7,766 nt of DNA, taken from JAHDFB01 sp965658745 (GTDB lineage Bacteria; Bacteroidota; Bacteroidia; Chitinophagales; Saprospiraceae). Positions within the stretch are counted from its first letter, which is position 1. Every line of letters starts with the position of its first letter. The position numbers and the translations under genes are program-made. The DNA lies in NCBI GenBank assembly GCA_965658745.1, contig CBFHTK010000022.1:1-7766 (forward strand), read 5' to 3'. Below the pieces are notes generated by a model. That model saw only the letters and a list, made by a program, of their open reading frames with translations, was not told the DNA's origin and made no database searches. Shown here in pieces: positions 6,325 through 7,766 of this stretch.

Positions 6325-7227
6325 CTAGAAATAACCTAGTTTTTTACGGTCTTCCATGCTTGTTTCGGAACGTTTATCGTCTGCTCTACCACCTCGTTCT
6401 GTCATTCTTGTCGTGGCAACTTCTTGAATGATCTCTTCGACTGTTGAAGCCTCTGAACGCCAAACTCCCGTGCAAGTCATATCACCTATCGTTCGACATC
6501 TTACAAGCTCTTCTGTGACTTTTTCGTCGTCATATTTCTCAATATAATCACAGTCTGCTAGTAGAATTCCATCTCGCTCTAGGACATTTCGTTTATGTGC
6601 AAAGTATAGGCTAGGTAATGGCACATTTTCCTTAGCAAGGTATTGCCATACATCTAATTCTGTCCAATTGGAAATAGGAAAAACACGAAAGTGTTCCCCT
6701 AAATGCTTACGTCCATTGAAAAGGTTCCACAGCTCGGGACGTTGATTTTTCGGATCCCATTGTCCAAAATCGTCTCGATGTGAGAAGAAACGCTCTTTAG
6801 CTCTTGCTTTCTCCTCATCGCGTCTAGCTCCACCTAGGGCAGCATCATACTTGCCGTTTTCTAAAGATTCCAATAGAACATGGGTCTGTAGTCCATTTCT
6901 ACTTGCATTTTTGCCTTTTTCTTCGGTAAGCGCTCCTTGATCAATTGAATCTTGAACTGAACCAACGATTAGTTTCGCTCCAAACTTTTCAACAAGACTG
7001 TCTCGGTATTCTAGTGTTTCAGGAAAGTTATGACCAGTATCAATGTGCAAAAGTGGAAATGGAATCCGAGCTGGATAGAATGCTTTGTAAGCTAGATATA
7101 CCATAAGGATAGAATCTTTTCCTCCTGAGAAGAGCAGAACGGGGTTCTCAAATTGCGCCGCAACTTCACGCAGAATGAAAATTGATTCTGCTTCGAGTTC
7201 ATCGAGATGTGATACTTTGTAGTTCAT
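6325..7227 (-). CDS. cysD: Sulfate adenylyltransferase subunit 2 (ATP sulfurylase small subunit)
   Basis: A 300-residue PP-loop ATP pyrophosphatase matching CysD in length and throughout. CysD with the GTPase CysN makes adenosine 5'-phosphosulfate (APS) from ATP and sulfate in the cytoplasm; APS kinase then gives PAPS. LLFSGGKDSILM (31-42) carries the PP-loop SGGKDS. LLHIDTGHNFPET (59-71), GGARRDEEKARAKER (132-146), FPISNWTELDVW (183-194), RCRTIGD (243-249) and the C-terminal ERGGRADD...SMEDRKKLGYF (277-300) are CysD hallmarks. They separate it from PAPS reductases, which share the PP-loop but end differently. The ATG at 7227 follows the dehydrogenase stop by 45 bases and has no Shine-Dalgarno. 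The usual next gene, cysN, is absent: wbpE follows instead. Its place between sugar-nucleotide genes, with a sulfotransferase downstream, argues for supplying PAPS to glycan sulfation rather than for cysteine synthesis. Confidence 0.95.
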   Translation of the reverse strand: MNYKVSHLDELEAESIFILREVAAQFENPVLLFSGGKDSILMVYLAYKAFYPARIPFPLLHIDTGHNFPETLEYRDSLVEKFGAKLIVGSVQDSIDQGALTEEKGKNASRNGLQTHVLLESLENGKYDAALGGARRDEEKARAKERFFSHRDDFGQWDPKNQRPELWNLFNGRKHLGEHFRVFPISNWTELDVWQYLAKENVPLPSLYFAHKRNVLERDGILLADCDYIEKYDDEKVTEELVRCRTIGDMTCTGVWRSEASTVEEIIQEVATTRMTERGGRADDKRSETSMEDRKKLGYF

Positions 7228-7272
7228 ATATTGTTGATTGGAGAGGCTTTGCTTTTATACTTCATTTCAGAA

Positions 7273-7766
7273 TTACAACCTCCAATATTTCAATTCTTTT
7301 CCCATTTCCTTGGGATCGTAGATTGACTTTATATCGATTAAAATCGGATAGTCTTTATTCATTTTCGATAAAAAATACTGAGGGTCGTGTGCGATATACT
7401 CTTTGTGTGCCACAGCTACGACTACGGCGTCATAATCATCAGAGGCCTGATCCACTAAAGTCAACTTGTATTCATGAGCAACTTCATTGGCGGAAGCATG
7501 GATATCTGTAACATGAACGACAACTGAAAAATCCATCAATGCGTGAATGAGGTCTACCACTTTTGAGTTTCTTATATCTGCAACATCTTCTTTAAAAGTT
7601 ATACCTTTCACTAACACTTTGCAGTCACCAGGGTTCTTGCCCGATTCGATTAGCATTTGTACCACACGAGTTGCAACAAAAGTTGGCATCCGGTCATTGA
7701 TTCGCCTACCAGCAGCGATCACTTGAGGGTCAATACCAAGACCTTTTGCTTTATGCATCAAATAGT
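7273..7766 (-). CDS. Nucleotide-sugar 6-dehydrogenase, TviB/WbpO type, C-terminal part (cut by window edge)
   Basis: The last 163 or so residues of a UDP-sugar dehydrogenase; the NAD-binding domain and catalytic Cys lie beyond base 7766. The frame is open at the edge: YL precedes MHKAKGLG, matching the family pattern Y-L-x2-K-A-x2-L-G, so the TTG/ATG codons at 7761-7756 are internal. AAGRRINDRM (18-26 of the visible part) and GITFKEDVADIRNSKVVDLI (54-73) are typical of the branch with TviB (UDP-GlcNAc 6-dehydrogenase of Vi antigen) and WbpO (UDP-GalNAc). The WbpA/WecC branch instead has a GxAYKxxxDDxRESP pattern. The C-terminal domain binds the UDP moiety. It would oxidise C6 of a UDP-N-acetylhexosamine in two steps, and in this context the product UDP-GlcNAcA would feed wbpB. 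GlcNAc or GalNAc specificity cannot be decided from this part. The TAA at 7275-7273 lies 45 bases before cysD. Confidence 0.9.
   Translation of the reverse strand, partial: YLMHKAKGLGIDPQVIAAGRRINDRMPTFVATRVVQMLIESGKNPGDCKVLVKGITFKEDVADIRNSKVVDLIHALMDFSVVVHVTDIHASANEVAHEYKLTLVDQASDDYDAVVVAVAHKEYIAHDPQYFLSKMNKDYPILIDIKSIYDPKEMGKELKYWRL

Noticed and set aside
6323..6345. AACTAG/CTAGTT hairpin followed by T-run at the end of cysD, plus-strand reading
   Set aside because: The T-run is on the plus strand, where no gene ends. On the transcribed minus strand no U-tract follows the weak AT-rich stem, so it is not an intrinsic terminator for cysD.
6325..7227. PAPS/APS reductase (CysH) as an alternative for the PP-loop protein
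   Set aside because: The length of 300 residues, the GGARRDEEKARAKER stretch and the ERGGRADD...KKLGYF C-terminus are those of CysD.
7756..7761. TTG-ATG near the window edge as the start of a small complete protein
   Set aside because: The frame is open to the edge and the preceding codons encode YL, which fits the conserved dehydrogenase pattern, so the gene continues upstream.

Overview
The window is a stretch of a cell-surface polysaccharide gene cluster. All eight genes I can support lie on the minus strand, so transcription runs from high to low coordinates, with gaps of only about 10 to 65 bases or a short overlap. I see no rRNA, tRNA, CRISPR array, insertion sequence or convincing terminator. 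The DNA is AT-rich. Most starts lack a Shine-Dalgarno sequence, and the genes resemble those of Bacteroidota-type capsule or O-antigen loci, so a Bacteroidota (or related) bacterium is my best guess. This is inference from style, not a marker-gene identification. A run of 99 N (4790-4888) shows that this is a draft or metagenomic assembly.

Layout in transcription order: (1) 7766-7273, C-terminal part of a nucleotide-sugar 6-dehydrogenase of the TviB/WbpO type; (2) 7227-6325, cysD, the PP-loop subunit of ATP sulfurylase; (3) 6271-5138, a WbpE-type 3-oxo-sugar aminotransferase; (4) 5094-3872, a GT4-like glycosyltransferase broken by the assembly gap; (5) 3860-2895, a WbpB/WlbA-type UDP-GlcNAcA 3-dehydrogenase; (6) 2821-1475, a cytoplasmic NodB-like polysaccharide deacetylase; (7) 1409-189, a fusion of a left-handed beta-helix (hexapeptide repeat) domain with a PAPS-dependent sulfotransferase domain; (8) 199-1, the start of a putative SGNH-like protein that overlaps gene 7 and leaves the window.

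Two biochemical themes interlock. Genes 1, 5 and 3 form the first three steps towards a 2,3-diamino-2,3-dideoxy-uronic acid (UDP-GlcNAc to UDP-GlcNAcA, to the 3-oxo sugar, to the 3-amino sugar). The N-acetyltransferase (WbpD) and C2-epimerase (WbpI) are not seen here. Genes 2 and 7 form the ends of a sulfation route: sulfate activation and sulfate transfer. CysN and APS kinase are not seen. Together they suggest a sulfated, diaminouronic-acid-containing surface glycan. The most unusual single item is the beta-helix/sulfotransferase fusion, whose helix domain lacks an obvious catalytic histidine.
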